Below are positions 30,436 to 41,090 of a stretch of 64,000 nucleotides of DNA, in pieces (position 1 is the first letter of the stretch; each line of letters begins with the position of its first letter). Made by a program: the position numbers and the translations under genes. Source of the stretch: DYRB01 sp963845265 (GTDB taxonomy: Bacteria; Pseudomonadota; Gammaproteobacteria; Chromatiales; Chromatiaceae); the NCBI GenBank assembly GCA_963845265.1, contig CAWJRN010000010.1:279503-343502 (forward strand), given 5' to 3'. The notes under the pieces are model-generated. The model was not told the origin of the DNA. It saw nothing but the letters and a program-made list of their open reading frames with translations, and ran no database searches.

Positions 30436-32949
30436 ATGCCTCCTCCCTATACCGATCTTGCCACGAGCCAGCCCAATGCTAAGCTCTTCGACCTCCCGCC
30501 GCTGGCCATGGATGCGGAGGGGTTGGCCAGGGACTTCCAGCACTATTACGCCCACACGCTGGGGCGCGACCGTGACTCCCGTAGCACCTATTATTTCTAC
30601 CGCGCCTTGGCCGTGGTCATGCGCGACCGCCTCATGGAGCGGTGGAAAAAGACCCGCCAGGCCCACGATGCGGCCGACTGCAAGCGTACTTACTATCTGT
30701 CGCTCGAGTTCCTCATGGGGCGCGCCCTATGCAACGCCATGCTCAACCTCGGTCTCGCCAACGAGACCGAGAAGGGCCTGTTCGCCCTTGGGGTGCAACT
30801 CGAAGAGCTGTCCTCCAATGAGCCGGACGCCGGCCTGGGCAACGGCGGTCTGGGTCGCCTGGCGGCCTGCTTCCTCGACTCTTGTGCCACCCTCCAGCTA
30901 CCGGTCAAGGGCTATGGACTGCGCTACGAGTACGGCATGTTCCGCCAAGTGCTGGAGAACGGCCACCAGGTCGAGGAACCCGACCATTGGATGCGCGACG
31001 GCAATCCCTGGGAACTGGAGCGTCCGGAGTACACCCAGCGCATCCACTTCTACGGGCGGACAGAGCACTCCAAGGACGAGCAGGGCAAGCCCAAGGTGCG
31101 TTGGGTGGATACCCACGATGTCCTGGCGGTCCCTTACGACACCCCCATCCCGGGTTACGCCAACAACAGCATCAATACCCTGCGGCTGTGGAAGTCGGCG
31201 GCCACCGACGAGTTCGACCTCGGCGAGTTCAACGCCGGCAGTTATCCGGAATCTGTGGCCGCAAAGAACAACGCCGAGCACATCACCATGGTGCTCTATC
31301 CCAACGATGCCAATGAGTGCGGCAAGGAGCTGCGCCTGCGCCAGCAGTATTTCCTCGCCAGCGCCAGCATCAAGGACGTGCTGCGGGAGTGGATCCGCCT
31401 CCACGGGCGCGACTTCACCCAGTTCGCCGCCAAAAACTGCTTCCAGCTCAACGACACCCACCCCGCAGTGTCGGTGGCGGAGCTGATGCGCCAGCTCATG
31501 GACGCGCACGGCCTCAGCTGGCGGGAGGCGTGGGAGATCACCCGCCAAACCATGGCCTACACCAACCACACCTTGCTCCCTGAGGCCCTGGAGCGCTGGC
31601 CGGTGCGATTGTTTGGCCTGCTCCTGCCGCGCATCCTGGAGATCATCTACGAGATCAACGCGCGTTTTCTGAGCGAGGTCTCCGCCCGCTGGCCCGGCGA
31701 CATGGACCGGCAACGGCGCATGTCCCTGATCGAGGAGGGCGGCGAGCCGCAGATCCGCATGGCCTACCTGGCCATTGTCGGCAGCTTCTCCGTCAACGGG
31801 GTAGCGGAGCTGCACTCCAAGCTCCTCAAGGAGGGGCTGTTCCACGACTTCTACGAACTTTGGCCGAAGAAGTTCAACAATAAGACCAATGGGGTCACGC
31901 CGCGCCGCTGGCTGGCCCTGTGCAACCCAGGTCTACGTGAGCTGCTCAACGAGCACATCGGCACCGACTGGGTGCATGACCTCGACCAGCTCGATCGCAT
32001 CGCTCCCCTCGCGGATGATCCGGCCTTTCGCGCCCGTTGGGGCGAGATCAAGCGGGCCAACAAGGAGCGCCTGGCGGCGGTAGTCGCGCGGGATTGTCAT
32101 GTGGATTTCCCCGTCGAGGCCATGTTCGATGTTCAGGTCAAGCGCATCCATGAATACAAGCGTCAGTTGCTGAACATATTGCACGTGGTCCACCTGTACA
32201 ACCGCATCAAGCGCGGAGACACGGCGGACTGGACCCCCCGCTGTGTGCTCATTGGCGGTAAGGCGGCGCCTGGCTATTTCATGGCCAAGCTGATCATCAA
32301 GCTGATCAACAACATCGCCCAGCGCGTCAACGAGGACGAAGAGACCGCCGGGCTGTTGCGGGTCGCCTTCATCCCGGACTACCGGGTCAGCCTGATGGAG
32401 GTCATCGCCCCCGGCGCGGACCTGTCCGAGCAGATCTCCACCGCCGGCAAGGAGGCGTCCGGGACCGGCAACATGAAATTCATGATGAACGGGGCCGTGA
32501 CCATCGGCACCTTGGACGGGGCAAACATCGAGATCCGCGAGCAGGCGGGAGAGGATAACTTCTTCCTCTTCGGCCTTACCGCCGCCGACGTGGACGCGAC
32601 CCGAGGTCACTACGACCCCAATGCCATCATCGCCGGCGACCCCGGCTTGGTCGAGGTCATGAGCCTGATCGAGTCCGGGCACTTCAACCAATTTGAGCAG
32701 GGGCTCTTCGACCCCATCATCCACGCCATCCGCAGCCCCCAGGATCCCTGGCTCACGGCGGCCGACTTCCGAACCTATGTGGACGCCCAGCAACGCGCTG
32801 CCGCCGCCTACCTGGACCAGGAGCGCTGGACGCGCATGGCCATCCTCAACAGCGCCCGCAGCGGGCGTTTCTCCTCCGACCGCACCATCGGCGAGTACAA
32901 CCGGGACATCTGGGGCCTGGACCCCGTGACCCCGCTGCCGGTGCGTTGA
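30436..32949 (+). CDS. glgP: Glycogen phosphorylase
   Basis: About 837 residues. It releases glucose-1-phosphate from glycogen using PLP. Signatures include YYLSLEFLMGRALCNAMLNL (~88), DAGLGNGGLGRLAACFLDS (~130), FQLNDTHPAVSVAELMRQLM (~339), VQVKRIHEYKRQLLNIL (~566) and the PLP-lysine motif EASGTGNMKFMMNGAVTIG (~674). The start is uncertain: an in-frame ATG at 30406 would add ten residues, and neither has a clear ribosome site. It stands alone; a strong hairpin follows. Confidence 0.95.
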   Translation: MPPPYTDLATSQPNAKLFDLPPLAMDAEGLARDFQHYYAHTLGRDRDSRSTYYFYRALAVVMRDRLMERWKKTRQAHDAADCKRTYYLSLEFLMGRALCNAMLNLGLANETEKGLFALGVQLEELSSNEPDAGLGNGGLGRLAACFLDSCATLQLPVKGYGLRYEYGMFRQVLENGHQVEEPDHWMRDGNPWELERPEYTQRIHFYGRTEHSKDEQGKPKVRWVDTHDVLAVPYDTPIPGYANNSINTLRLWKSAATDEFDLGEFNAGSYPESVAAKNNAEHITMVLYPNDANECGKELRLRQQYFLASASIKDVLREWIRLHGRDFTQFAAKNCFQLNDTHPAVSVAELMRQLMDAHGLSWREAWEITRQTMAYTNHTLLPEALERWPVRLFGLLLPRILEIIYEINARFLSEVSARWPGDMDRQRRMSLIEEGGEPQIRMAYLAIVGSFSVNGVAELHSKLLKEGLFHDFYELWPKKFNNKTNGVTPRRWLALCNPGLRELLNEHIGTDWVHDLDQLDRIAPLADDPAFRARWGEIKRANKERLAAVVARDCHVDFPVEAMFDVQVKRIHEYKRQLLNILHVVHLYNRIKRGDTADWTPRCVLIGGKAAPGYFMAKLIIKLINNIAQRVNEDEETAGLLRVAFIPDYRVSLMEVIAPGADLSEQISTAGKEASGTGNMKFMMNGAVTIGTLDGANIEIREQAGEDNFFLFGLTAADVDATRGHYDPNAIIAGDPGLVEVMSLIESGHFNQFEQGLFDPIIHAIRSPQDPWLTAADFRTYVDAQQRAAAAYLDQERWTRMAILNSARSGRFSSDRTIGEYNRDIWGLDPVTPLPVR

Positions 32950-32952
32950 TGA

Positions 32953-32993
32953 CAGGTGTGCGGTATCCCCCCTTCGGGGATCCCGCACACCTG
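32953..32993 (+). terminator. Long hairpin after glgP
   Basis: CAGGTGTGCGGTATCCCC (32953-32970), loop CCTT, then CGGGGATCCCGCACACCTG form a nearly perfect 17-18 bp stem directly after the glgP stop. There is no T tract, so it may protect the mRNA end rather than terminate transcription. Confidence 0.55.
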
Positions 32994-33271
32994 CCTAGCC
33001 AACTCGACGAGTGGTCGGCAAATCGGCCCTAAACCGTCAGAAGCGTTGGTGGATCTCGCTGATCTTAATAACATGGGCCCTTTAAGCTAGCGCCATTTGG
33101 ATCTGCCCCCTTTTTCTACCTCTCTTTTTCGCCTTGAATCGCGGTGCTGGTGGCTCACCGACACGCGGGGTCCCCGGTCGGCTCCTGCCTCCTCCGGGGA
33201 CTTCCACGTCCCTATGGGTCGGACGCCGGGCCTTGATCATCCTTCCGGCCACTCAACGAGCCAGCGCCGTA

Positions 33272-33336
33272 GGGTCGACAAGCGAAGCGCAGTCCACCAG
33301 GGGTTGAACGGTGGACTGCGCTTCGCTTGTCCACCC
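33272..33336. repeat. 27-bp inverted repeat (hairpin) upstream of a membrane gene
   Basis: Bases 33272-33298 and 33310-33336 are inverted copies differing at one base (GGGTSGACAAGCGAAGCGC core), with an 11-base loop. The right arm ends GCGCTTCGCTTGTCCACCC, the core shared with 12511 and 15271. Confidence 0.7.
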
Positions 33337-33378
33337 TGGCTGACCCCGATAACGCCAGTCCGCGTGAGGATTGTTGCC

Positions 33379-33684
33379 ATGCCCAGCCCGTCCTCTCTCA
33401 CCCCCGTCACGATGAGCGCACGCCTGTTCATGTGGGCGGCCTTCGTCTTCGTCGCGGCGGCGCACGAGAACCAGTACGCCCGCGTCCGGGTGGCGAGCTT
33501 CGCCTACGTGGTGTTTGCGGTTTTGCAGTTCCTGACGGCCCTGCGCTACCCGGTGGTGGACTGGCAAGCCCCGCAGGGGCTCTTGCTCGCCGTGCTGCTG
33601 CTGGCTCTGTTTGCCATCGGGAGCATCGGGCTGCGCGGCAACCTCAAGCAACGACCGCTCAGGGTGCGACAGGCAAGGCGATAG
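33379..33684 (+). CDS. Small membrane protein of unknown function
   Basis: The 101-residue protein starts MPSPSSLTPVTMSARLFMWA. It has three hydrophobic segments: FMWAAFVFVAAAHENQY, VASFAYVVFAVLQFLTALRY and GLLLAVLLLALFAIGSIGL, then a basic tail KQRPLRVRQARR. I do not recognise a family. The ATG at 33379 was chosen because the hydrophobic protein begins there; the frame is open upstream through the hairpin repeat. No partner gene is evident. Confidence 0.55.
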   Translation: MPSPSSLTPVTMSARLFMWAAFVFVAAAHENQYARVRVASFAYVVFAVLQFLTALRYPVVDWQAPQGLLLAVLLLALFAIGSIGLRGNLKQRPLRVRQARR

Positions 33685-34085
33685 CAAGGAACTCGGGGCG
33701 CCAGTTCCCAGAGCAGCCCGGGCTTACAACCTACAGATGTTTCTGGCGTCAGCCTGGCCGCTCAGGTCGCTGGCGGGCGCACTTGTGGTCTATGAGAGGG
33801 GCTGGGGCGATCACGCTGGGCTTGACGACAGCGCGACCGAGGGACACACCAAGCGCTTCGATTGCGCTCCCCCAACTGTCCGGCGGGCGACGCCGTCGAT
33901 GGGGTCGCTCCCAGGGTGCGGGTCTATTTCGCGGCATACGAGAGCGTCGATTGCCGCATTCAGTGGCACCAACCGTGAAATTTTCGTCTCGATTGCACCC
34001 CAGGTCTTGTTTTTCAATACACTATGGCTGCTTTACCCAACCGCAACAATCGGCCTCACGCATTCGAGAGCCAGGAGAACTATTG
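33685..34085. other. Stretch without a supported gene
   Basis: About 400 bases. Two minus-strand frames could join into a degraded protein (LVPLNAAIDALVCREIDPHP and then AIEALGVSLGRAVVKPSVIA), but it has no start and I do not recognise it. AT content rises at 34000-34085, where the promoter of the next gene probably lies. Confidence 0.35.
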
Positions 34086-34517
34086 GTGACCGTTACCCTT
34101 AAAGACATCAAAGGCCTTGGCCCAGTCAGCATCAACGATCTTGGCATGCATGGCATCTGGAGTGTCGAAGACCTCGCAAATGCCTTGATCGCCGACATCA
34201 CGAGGGTTCCAGGCTTCGGGGCTGCCAGGGCTGCGCAAGCTAAGCAGGCCGCCGCGGACCTGCTCGGGGCGGCGTCCCCACCGATGAGCCCGGCGCCCAA
34301 GCGGGCAAGGTCCGCAAAAAAACCGGTGTCGGAGGCGACAAGCTCTAAACCGGTTCGAGGTGATGCGACGCAGGTGATCGCAGCGGCCGAGGATAGAGGC
34401 CTGGAAGAGTCCGCCGAGCCGATCGAGCAGGGCCGTAAAAACAAGAAATCCAAGGAGAAAAAATCAACCAAGGGCGAAAAAGAGGGGCGAGGCAAGAAGA
34501 AGGGTAAGAAGAAATAG
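34086..34517 (+). CDS. Helix-hairpin-helix protein with lysine-rich tail
   Basis: The 143-residue protein starts at GTG (34086) with AGGAG eight bases ahead. Residues 1-60 hold helix-hairpin-helix elements: LKDIKGLGPVSINDLGMHGI, WSVEDLANA, then ITRVPGFGAARAAQAKQAA. This is the kind of fold that grips DNA without sequence preference. The rest is disordered, with Ala/Pro/Ser and then a very basic tail (KNKKSKEKKSTKGEKEG, ending KKKGKKK). Its role is unknown; nucleoid or repair-type DNA binding is inference. It converges on gltS. Confidence 0.7.
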   Translation: MTVTLKDIKGLGPVSINDLGMHGIWSVEDLANALIADITRVPGFGAARAAQAKQAAADLLGAASPPMSPAPKRARSAKKPVSEATSSKPVRGDATQVIAAAEDRGLEESAEPIEQGRKNKKSKEKKSTKGEKEGRGKKKGKKK

Positions 34518-34596
34518 GGGTAATACCGCTGCAGCCCGAAGGCCTTCCGTCTATCGTGAAGGCCCCCGCCGGTGCCGCGGTACCTAAGATCTCGCT

Positions 34597-35823
34597 TCAG
34601 AAGTTGGCGAGGAAGAAGGGGATCAGCAAGGCATTGGCCAAATCGATGAAGAAGGCGCAGACCAGGGGCACGATGATGAAGGCCAGGTGGGAAGCGCCGT
34701 ATCGCTGGCTGACGGCGGCCATGTTGGCCATGGCCGTCGGGGTGGAGCCCAGCGAGATGCCACCGAAGCCGGCACAGACCACCGCCGCATCGTAGTTGCG
34801 GCCCATGGCCGGGAACACGATGAAGATGTTCACCAATACCGCCACGGCCAACTGGGCGGCGAGGATGGTGAAGATGGGTCCCGCCAGGTCGATCAGTGTC
34901 CAGAGCTGCATGCTCATGAGCGACATAGCCAGGAAGGTGCCCAGGGCGATGTCGGCGATCAGTGCCATGGAGGGCGTCCGGCTCGGCCATTTTCGACCGG
35001 AGATGCGTGGGAAGCTCTTGGGCACCAGGTTGGTCAGGAGGATACCCGCGAACAGGCAGGTCACGAACAGGGGCAGCTTGAGGCCGGCGTCTTCCAGCAA
35101 CTCGTTGAGGAACATGCCGACGATGGCGGCGATGTGAATCGCCAGCACCGCGTCGAGAAACTTCAGGTGGTCGATTCCCTCCTGGCGCTTGTCCTCCGCC
35201 AGGCCCACGTCCTGTGGCTCGTTGGTTGTCTCCGGTTGGAGCTTGTGCCGCACGATCAGGTACTTGGCGATGGGGCCGCCCATCAGGCTGGCCAGGATGA
35301 GGCCGAAGGTGGCGCACGCGATGCCGATCTCCATGGCGTTGGCGATGCCGTATTCAGCGCTGATCCGCGGTGCCCAGGCGATGGCGGTACCGTGGCCGCC
35401 GATGAGCGAGACGGTGCCGCCGAGCAGACCCACCTGACTGGGTTGCTCGAATAGGGCCGCGACCGAGATCCCGGTGAGGTTCTGCACGAACATGTAGGCG
35501 ATGGTGATGGCGAGCAGGATGACCAGGGGCTTGCCGCCGGCCACCAGGTCCTTGAGGCTGGCGTTGATGCCGATGGTCGTGAAGAAATAGACGAGCAGGA
35601 TGTCGCGGGCCGCCAGGTCAAACTCGACCGCAACGCCGGACAGGGCATAGACCAGCCCGAATAGGATCGATACCAGCAGGCCGCCGGTCACCGGTTCGGG
35701 GATGCTGTACTCCCGCAGGAACGCCACCCCGTCATTGATGCGTTTGCCGAGGAACAGCACGATGATACCGATGGTTAGGGCGAGAAAGGCGCTGATCTTC
35801 AGTACGCCGTCTGTGTATTCCAT
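34597..35823 (-). CDS. gltS: Sodium/glutamate symporter GltS
   Basis: The 408-residue inner-membrane protein has about ten hydrophobic segments. It contains the glycine-rich reentrant motifs VGLLGGTVSLIGGHGTAIAW (~135) and VCAGFGGISLGSTPTAMANM (~358), both diagnostic of GltS, which imports glutamate with sodium. A hydrophilic loop (ETTNEPQDVGLAEDKRQEG) divides the two halves. Length is normal. It is monocistronic on the minus strand, between the helix-hairpin-helix gene and the RND locus. Confidence 0.95.
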   Translation of the reverse strand: MEYTDGVLKISAFLALTIGIIVLFLGKRINDGVAFLREYSIPEPVTGGLLVSILFGLVYALSGVAVEFDLAARDILLVYFFTTIGINASLKDLVAGGKPLVILLAITIAYMFVQNLTGISVAALFEQPSQVGLLGGTVSLIGGHGTAIAWAPRISAEYGIANAMEIGIACATFGLILASLMGGPIAKYLIVRHKLQPETTNEPQDVGLAEDKRQEGIDHLKFLDAVLAIHIAAIVGMFLNELLEDAGLKLPLFVTCLFAGILLTNLVPKSFPRISGRKWPSRTPSMALIADIALGTFLAMSLMSMQLWTLIDLAGPIFTILAAQLAVAVLVNIFIVFPAMGRNYDAAVVCAGFGGISLGSTPTAMANMAAVSQRYGASHLAFIIVPLVCAFFIDLANALLIPFFLANF

Positions 35824-35955
35824 AGTGAAAGATCTCTGGTTGTACAGGAAAGTTTTCAGTTTTCAGTTTTCAGTAAGAATTTGTTGCGGCTCGAAAAAAT
35901 GAAATCCTGAAACGAAAAACCGACGCACGACGGGTATACGGTGTGTACCGGTAGC

Positions 35956-36888
35956 TTAAGTCTCGTTGGGGTCCGGGGCTGGTGCCGCGGGGGTCCCTCT
36001 GAGCTTCTCCCGTGTGCTTTGTACCACGAAGTACATGACCGGGATCAGCAGGGTCCCGATGACGGTGGCCGCGAGCATGCCGCCGAACACTGCCGTACCG
36101 AGTGCCACCCGGGAGCCGGCCCCGGCACCGGTGGCGACCACTAGGGGGACGATGCCGAGCAGGAAGGATAGGGCGGTCATCATGACCGCGCGGAAGCGCA
36201 GCCGCCCGGCCATGACGGAGGCATCGTAGATGGGCAGGCCCGCGTCCTCACGCTGCTCCTTGGCGAACTCCACGATCAGGATAGCGTTCTTGGCCGCCAG
36301 CCCAATGAGCATGACCAGACCAATCTGGGTGTAGAGGTTCACGTCCAGGCCGGCGAGCCCGACGGTGGCCAGGGCGCCGAATACGGCCACCGGTACTGCC
36401 ATCAGCACGGCCAGCGGCACCGACCAGCTCTCGTACTGGGCCACCAGGAAAAGATACACGAACAACAGGGCCAAACCGAAGATGACGGGGGCCTGGCCGG
36501 CGGCCTTGATCTCCTGGTAGGACATGCTGGTCCACTCGAAGCCGAAGCCCGAGGGCAGGGTCTCCTTGGCGGTCTCCTCCATGGCCGCGATGGCCTGGCC
36601 TGAGCTGTAGCCCGGAGTCGGGCTGCCGGAGATGTCGGCAGAGCGGAACAGGTTGTAGCGCGGCACGATCTGGGGCCCGGTCTTGGACTCGACCTTCGCC
36701 AGGGTGGCTACCGGGACCATGTCGCCGGTCTTGCTGCGCACGAACAGGCGCACAATATCGCTCGGGATGTTGCGGAAGTCCTTCTCGGCCTGGGTCATGA
36801 CCCGCCAGATTCGACCAAGCTTGTTGAAGTCGTTGATGAAGGTGGAGCCTAGCTGGGTCTCGATGGTGGAGAATAGCGAGCTCGGCCC
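35956..36888 (-). pseudogene. RND efflux permease, C-terminal remnant of a second gene
   Basis: The frame reads SSLFSTIETQLGSTFINDF, then NKLGRIWRVMTQAEKDFRN and on to FLVAQYESWSVPLAVLMAVP, LIGLAAKNAILIVEFAKEQR and a normal RND C-terminus (LIPVMYFVVQSTREKLRG). It is the last third of an HAE1-type permease. The same region occurs in the adjoining larger fragment at only about half identity, so this comes from a different paralogue. No N-terminal two-thirds exists; a protein could start only at the internal ATG (36798). Confidence 0.8.
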
Positions 36889-39776
36889 TCAAGTCGGTAC
36901 CCAACGGATTGCCATCCCAGCCGGTGAGCTGCTCCAACCGCTGGCGAAAATCGCTGCGCACCTTTGGTCGCCAGCCCCATCAGCAGCACGATGCCCACCT
37001 GCATATAGACATCGTTGTTGAGTCCGGCCCATGTCTGCCCGAGGACCGCCCCCAGGATGGCCAGGGGTACCGACATCAGTACCGGGATCGGGATGGACCA
37101 ACTCTCGTACTGCGCCACCAGGAACAGGAACACGAACACCAGGGCCATGCCGAAGATCATGCCCCCCTGTTCGCCGGCGATGATCTCCTGGTAGGCCTGC
37201 CCGGTCCACTCGTACGTATACCCCGGCGGCAGGGTGGTATCGGCCAGGTTTTGCATGGCCGCGATGGCATCTCCGGAGCTGTGGCCAGATGCCGGAGAGC
37301 CGTTGATGGTGATGGAGCGGAAGATGTTGTAACGGCTGACCTGATCCGGACCGAACAGCGGCTCGGCCTTCAGCAGGGTGCGCAGGGGCACCATGTCGCC
37401 GTCGCTGTTGCGCACCTGCAGACTGTAGATGTTCGACTCATTCTGACGGAAGGGCGCGTCCGCCTGAACCAGCACCTGGTAGGTCTTGCCAAACTGGTTG
37501 AAGTCGTTGGCGTAGGCCTTGCCGGTTGAACTCGCGAGGGTACGGAAGATGGAATCCAACGGCACCCCGAGGGTCTTGGCCTTCTCGCGGTCGATGTCGA
37601 GGAAGATCTGCGGCACCGACGCCTTGAAGGTGCTGAACACCGAGCTCAGCTGCGGGGTCTGGTTGGCGGCCACTGCCAGGCCACCGAGCACGGCAGCCAT
37701 ATTCTGGGGCGTGTCGCCGGCGGTGGACTGCAGAATGAACTCGAAGCCGCCGGTATTGCCGAGTCCAGGGATCGGCGGCATGCGGAAGGGAAACACCGTG
37801 GCGAACGGCAGGGCGCTGAGCTTGGGACTCACGGCATCGACGATGGCCTGCTCGTGGAGCTCGGGGCTGCCGCGCTTCGACCAGTGGTCGAGCACCACGA
37901 TCGACAGGCCGCCGTTCGAGGCGATGCCCTGTTTGATGACGCTGTAGCCGGGAACGGAGATGACGTCGCTCACGCCTGGTGCCTCGGCGAGGATCGCGTT
38001 CACCTCGCGTATCGCCTGTTCCGTGCGCAGCAGCGATGCCCCTTCGGGCAGTTGGGTATCCACCATGAAGGACTTCTGATCCTCCAGGGGAACGAAGCCC
38101 GTGGGCATCCGACCCAACAGGTAGACGGTCAACCCCACCAGCACCCCAAACAGCAGCATGAAAAAGGCGCTGCGGCGCACCATGCCTGAGACCCATCCGA
38201 TGTAGCCAACGGTCAGGCGATCGAAGCCGCGGTTGAAGGCTCCGAAAAAGCCGGTGGTCTTCATCTGCCCGCTTTCAGGCTTTAACAGTGTGGAGCACAG
38301 CGCGGGGCTGAGGGTGAGCGCATTGAGCGAAGAGATGGCGACCGCGATTGAGATCGTGACCGAGAACTGGCGAAACAACTCGCCGGTAAGCCCCGGGACG
38401 AAGGCCAGGGGCACGAACACCGCCAGCAGCACCAGGGTGGTGGCGATGACGGCACCGGAGATCTCCCCCATGGCCTTGCGCGTGGCGTCCTTGGGTGAAA
38501 GACCGTCGGCCATGTGGCGCTGGGTGTTCTCCACTACGATGATGGCGTCATCCACGACGATGCCGATGGCCAGGATGAGCCCGAACAGGGTGATCAGGTT
38601 GATCGAGTAGCCCAGCGCCAACAACCCGGCGAAGGTGCCGATCAGGGACACCGGGATGGCGATGGTCGGGACCAGGGTGGACCGCCAGTCCTGGATGAAC
38701 ACGAACACCACCAGCACTACCAGGGCGATGGCGATGAACAGGGTCTCTTTCACCTCGTCGATAGAAGCAACTACGAATTCGGTGGAGTCGTAGGCGATGT
38801 CATAGGTCAGGTCTTCCGGGAAGCGCTTGGCCAGTTTCTCCATCTCGGCCCGGACGCCGTCGGCCACCTGCAGGGCGTTGGCCCCGGGCAACTGGTAGAT
38901 GGCCAACACCACACTGGGCTGACCGTTGAACAGACCGTAGGCGTCGTAGTTCTTGGAGCCGAGCTCGATGCGGGCCACATCCCCGAGCCTCACCCGGGCG
39001 CCGTCCTCACCCACCCGGATGATGATGTCGCCAAACTCCTCGGGGCTGCTCAGACGACCCCTGCTGCGCAGGTTCCACTGGAACTGGGTACCCGGCGCCG
39101 CCGGCGAGCCGCCGATCTGCCCTGCGGCCACCTGTACGTTCTGTTCCCGCACCGCCGCCAGCACGTCGTCCGTGGTCAGTCCCAGACTGGCCAGGCTCTG
39201 CGGGTTCAGCCATACCCGCATAACGTAGTCCTGCAAGCCCAGGATGGAGGCCTTGCCCACGCCATCGACCCGCGCCAGCGAATCGCTGACATTGATGTTG
39301 GCGTAGTTATTCAGGAAGAGGGTGTCGTAGGTCTGATTGGGCGAGAACAGGTTGACCACCATCAGCATATTGGTGGACTGCTTGGTGGCGGTCACCCCCT
39401 GGCGCTTCACCTCCTCCGGCAGCTCCGCCATGGCCTGGCTAATCCGGTTCTGCACGTTGACCGTGTTGATGTCCGGGTCGGAGCCGACCTTGAAGCTCAC
39501 GGTCAAGATGTAGCTGCCGTCGTTGGCGCTGTTGGACGACATGTAAATCATGTTTTCCACGCCATTGATCTTGGACTCAATGGGGCCGGCCACCGTGTCC
39601 GAGACGGTCTCGGCATCGGCGCCCGGATAGACCGCGATCACCTGCACCTGCGGCGGGGCAAGCTCCGGATACAGGGCGACAGGCAGAGCGCCCATGGCCA
39701 CCAGTCCGGCGATGGTGATGACGATGGAAATGACGAAGGCAAACTTGGGCCGTTCGATAAAGAAGGCGCTGAACAT
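36849..39776 (-). pseudogene. RND efflux permease (AcrB-like), C-terminally truncated
   Basis: The 975-residue frame starts MFSAFFIERPKFAFVISIVI and carries all RND features up to LLMGLATK at about 36963: the proton-relay motif GIVVDDAIIVVENTQRHM (~400) and the porter domains. It should then continue NAILIVEFAKE and about 90 more residues, but it runs into about 75 bases of unrelated sequence and then into the tail of a second RND gene in another frame. The last membrane segments are missing, so the pump is probably dead. It is preceded by the adaptor gene with a 3-base gap. Confidence 0.85.
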
Positions 39777-39779
39777 GGT

Positions 39780-41018
39780 CTAGCGTTCCTTGGCTTCGTC
39801 GCCGGCACTTGGTGGCGGCGCGGCGGGCGCTTCGCCCGAGCCCAGATCCCCGTCGACTGCCTCGCCACCCTGCTGCATCGAAGGTCTGGGGGCAAGCTTG
39901 GCATCCACGACCACGCCCGGCCGCACCTTCTGGATACCCTCCACGATGACCTGCTCGCCGGGCTCCAGTCCGGAATTGACCACCAAGTCACCGGAATAGG
40001 CCTCGCCGGTCGCGATCCGCCGCAGCTCGACCTTGCTGTCCGGCGCCACCACCATCACGAACACCCCGGCCTGGTCCTCCTGAACGGCGGACTGGGGGAT
40101 GATCAGCTTGTCCGTGGTCTCCTCCTGTCCCAGCAGGGTGCTGACGTACAGACCCGGCACCAGTAGCTTCTGGGGATTGTCGAAGCGCGCCCGCAGCACG
40201 ATGGTGCCGGTCTTGCGATCGACCACGTTATCGATAAAGTCCACCCGTCCCACGTGCTCATACAGGCTGCCGTCGGGGAGGCGTAGCCTCACCTCGATCT
40301 TGTCCATCTCAACCTCGGCAGTCCCGGCCTGATAGCGGCGCTTGGCCGCGATCACATCCCGCTCGCTGACGCTGAAGTTGGCGTAGATGGGGTCCAGCTC
40401 CACCAACCGGACCAGCTCCCCGGTCTGCGGGGAGACCAGATCGCCCACGCTGGCTGCGGCCCGCCCGACGCGGCCGCTGATGGGCGCCGTGATGATGGTA
40501 TGAGACAGATCGATTTGCGCCTTCAGGAGCTGCGCCTCGGCGGTCTTGAGTTTCGCCGACGCCTGCAGAAGCTCGCTCTCTGCCGTGTCAACCTGCTGCT
40601 GGCTCACTGAATTTTTCTCGCCCAGCGTGCGGTAACGCTTCACATCCTTGTCCGCCCGCGAGACCGCTGCCTTCGCCTCGGCGACCGCCCCGTCGGCCGC
40701 GGCCACGCTCGCCTCATAGAGCGCCGGATCAATCAGGAACAGCTCGGCACCCTGCTCCACGTCCTGACCCTCATCGAACCTTCGCTCCAGCAGGTAGCCC
40801 GAGACTTGGGCGCGCAGTGAGACGTCGTTGACCGCGACGGTCTGACCGACATACTCGGAGGTCTCAGATATCTGGCGCCTCGCCACCTTCGCGACCAGCA
40901 CCCCGGGGGGCGGCGCCTCGACCGCCTGTTTGGGGCCAGAGTCACAGGCGACTAGAAACAGCGCGGACATCGCAACGATCGCCGCCACGCCAGAGACGAA
41001 CGTGCGAGGCCAAAGCAA
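39780..41018 (-). CDS. RND efflux periplasmic adaptor (AcrA/MexA-like lipoprotein)
   Basis: The 412-residue membrane-fusion protein has a lipoprotein signal with lipobox LVAC (~residues 22-25). A split lipoyl domain (VNDVSLRAQVSGYLLERRFD and IITAPISGRVGRAAASVGD) flanks an alpha-helical hairpin (AEAKAAVSRADKDVKRYRTL), followed by a beta-barrel and a membrane-proximal domain. A Pro/Ala-rich tail ends the protein. It would link an inner-membrane RND pump to an outer-membrane channel, but its own permease is truncated downstream and no TolC-like gene is in view. Confidence 0.93.
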   Translation of the reverse strand: MLWPRTFVSGVAAIVAMSALFLVACDSGPKQAVEAPPPGVLVAKVARRQISETSEYVGQTVAVNDVSLRAQVSGYLLERRFDEGQDVEQGAELFLIDPALYEASVAAADGAVAEAKAAVSRADKDVKRYRTLGEKNSVSQQQVDTAESELLQASAKLKTAEAQLLKAQIDLSHTIITAPISGRVGRAAASVGDLVSPQTGELVRLVELDPIYANFSVSERDVIAAKRRYQAGTAEVEMDKIEVRLRLPDGSLYEHVGRVDFIDNVVDRKTGTIVLRARFDNPQKLLVPGLYVSTLLGQEETTDKLIIPQSAVQEDQAGVFVMVVAPDSKVELRRIATGEAYSGDLVVNSGLEPGEQVIVEGIQKVRPGVVVDAKLAPRPSMQQGGEAVDGDLGSGEAPAAPPPSAGDEAKER

Positions 41019-41090
41019 TGATCCGGGCAGTCTTTTGGAAACCGTTTGTCGCCTGAGCTCTAATTCGCCTCTTGGCTGTGGGTGTGGCCT

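Noticed and set aside
38514..40166. Open frame of 550 codons on the plus strand
   Set aside because: Antisense to the RND permease and adaptor genes, which carry clear family motifs.
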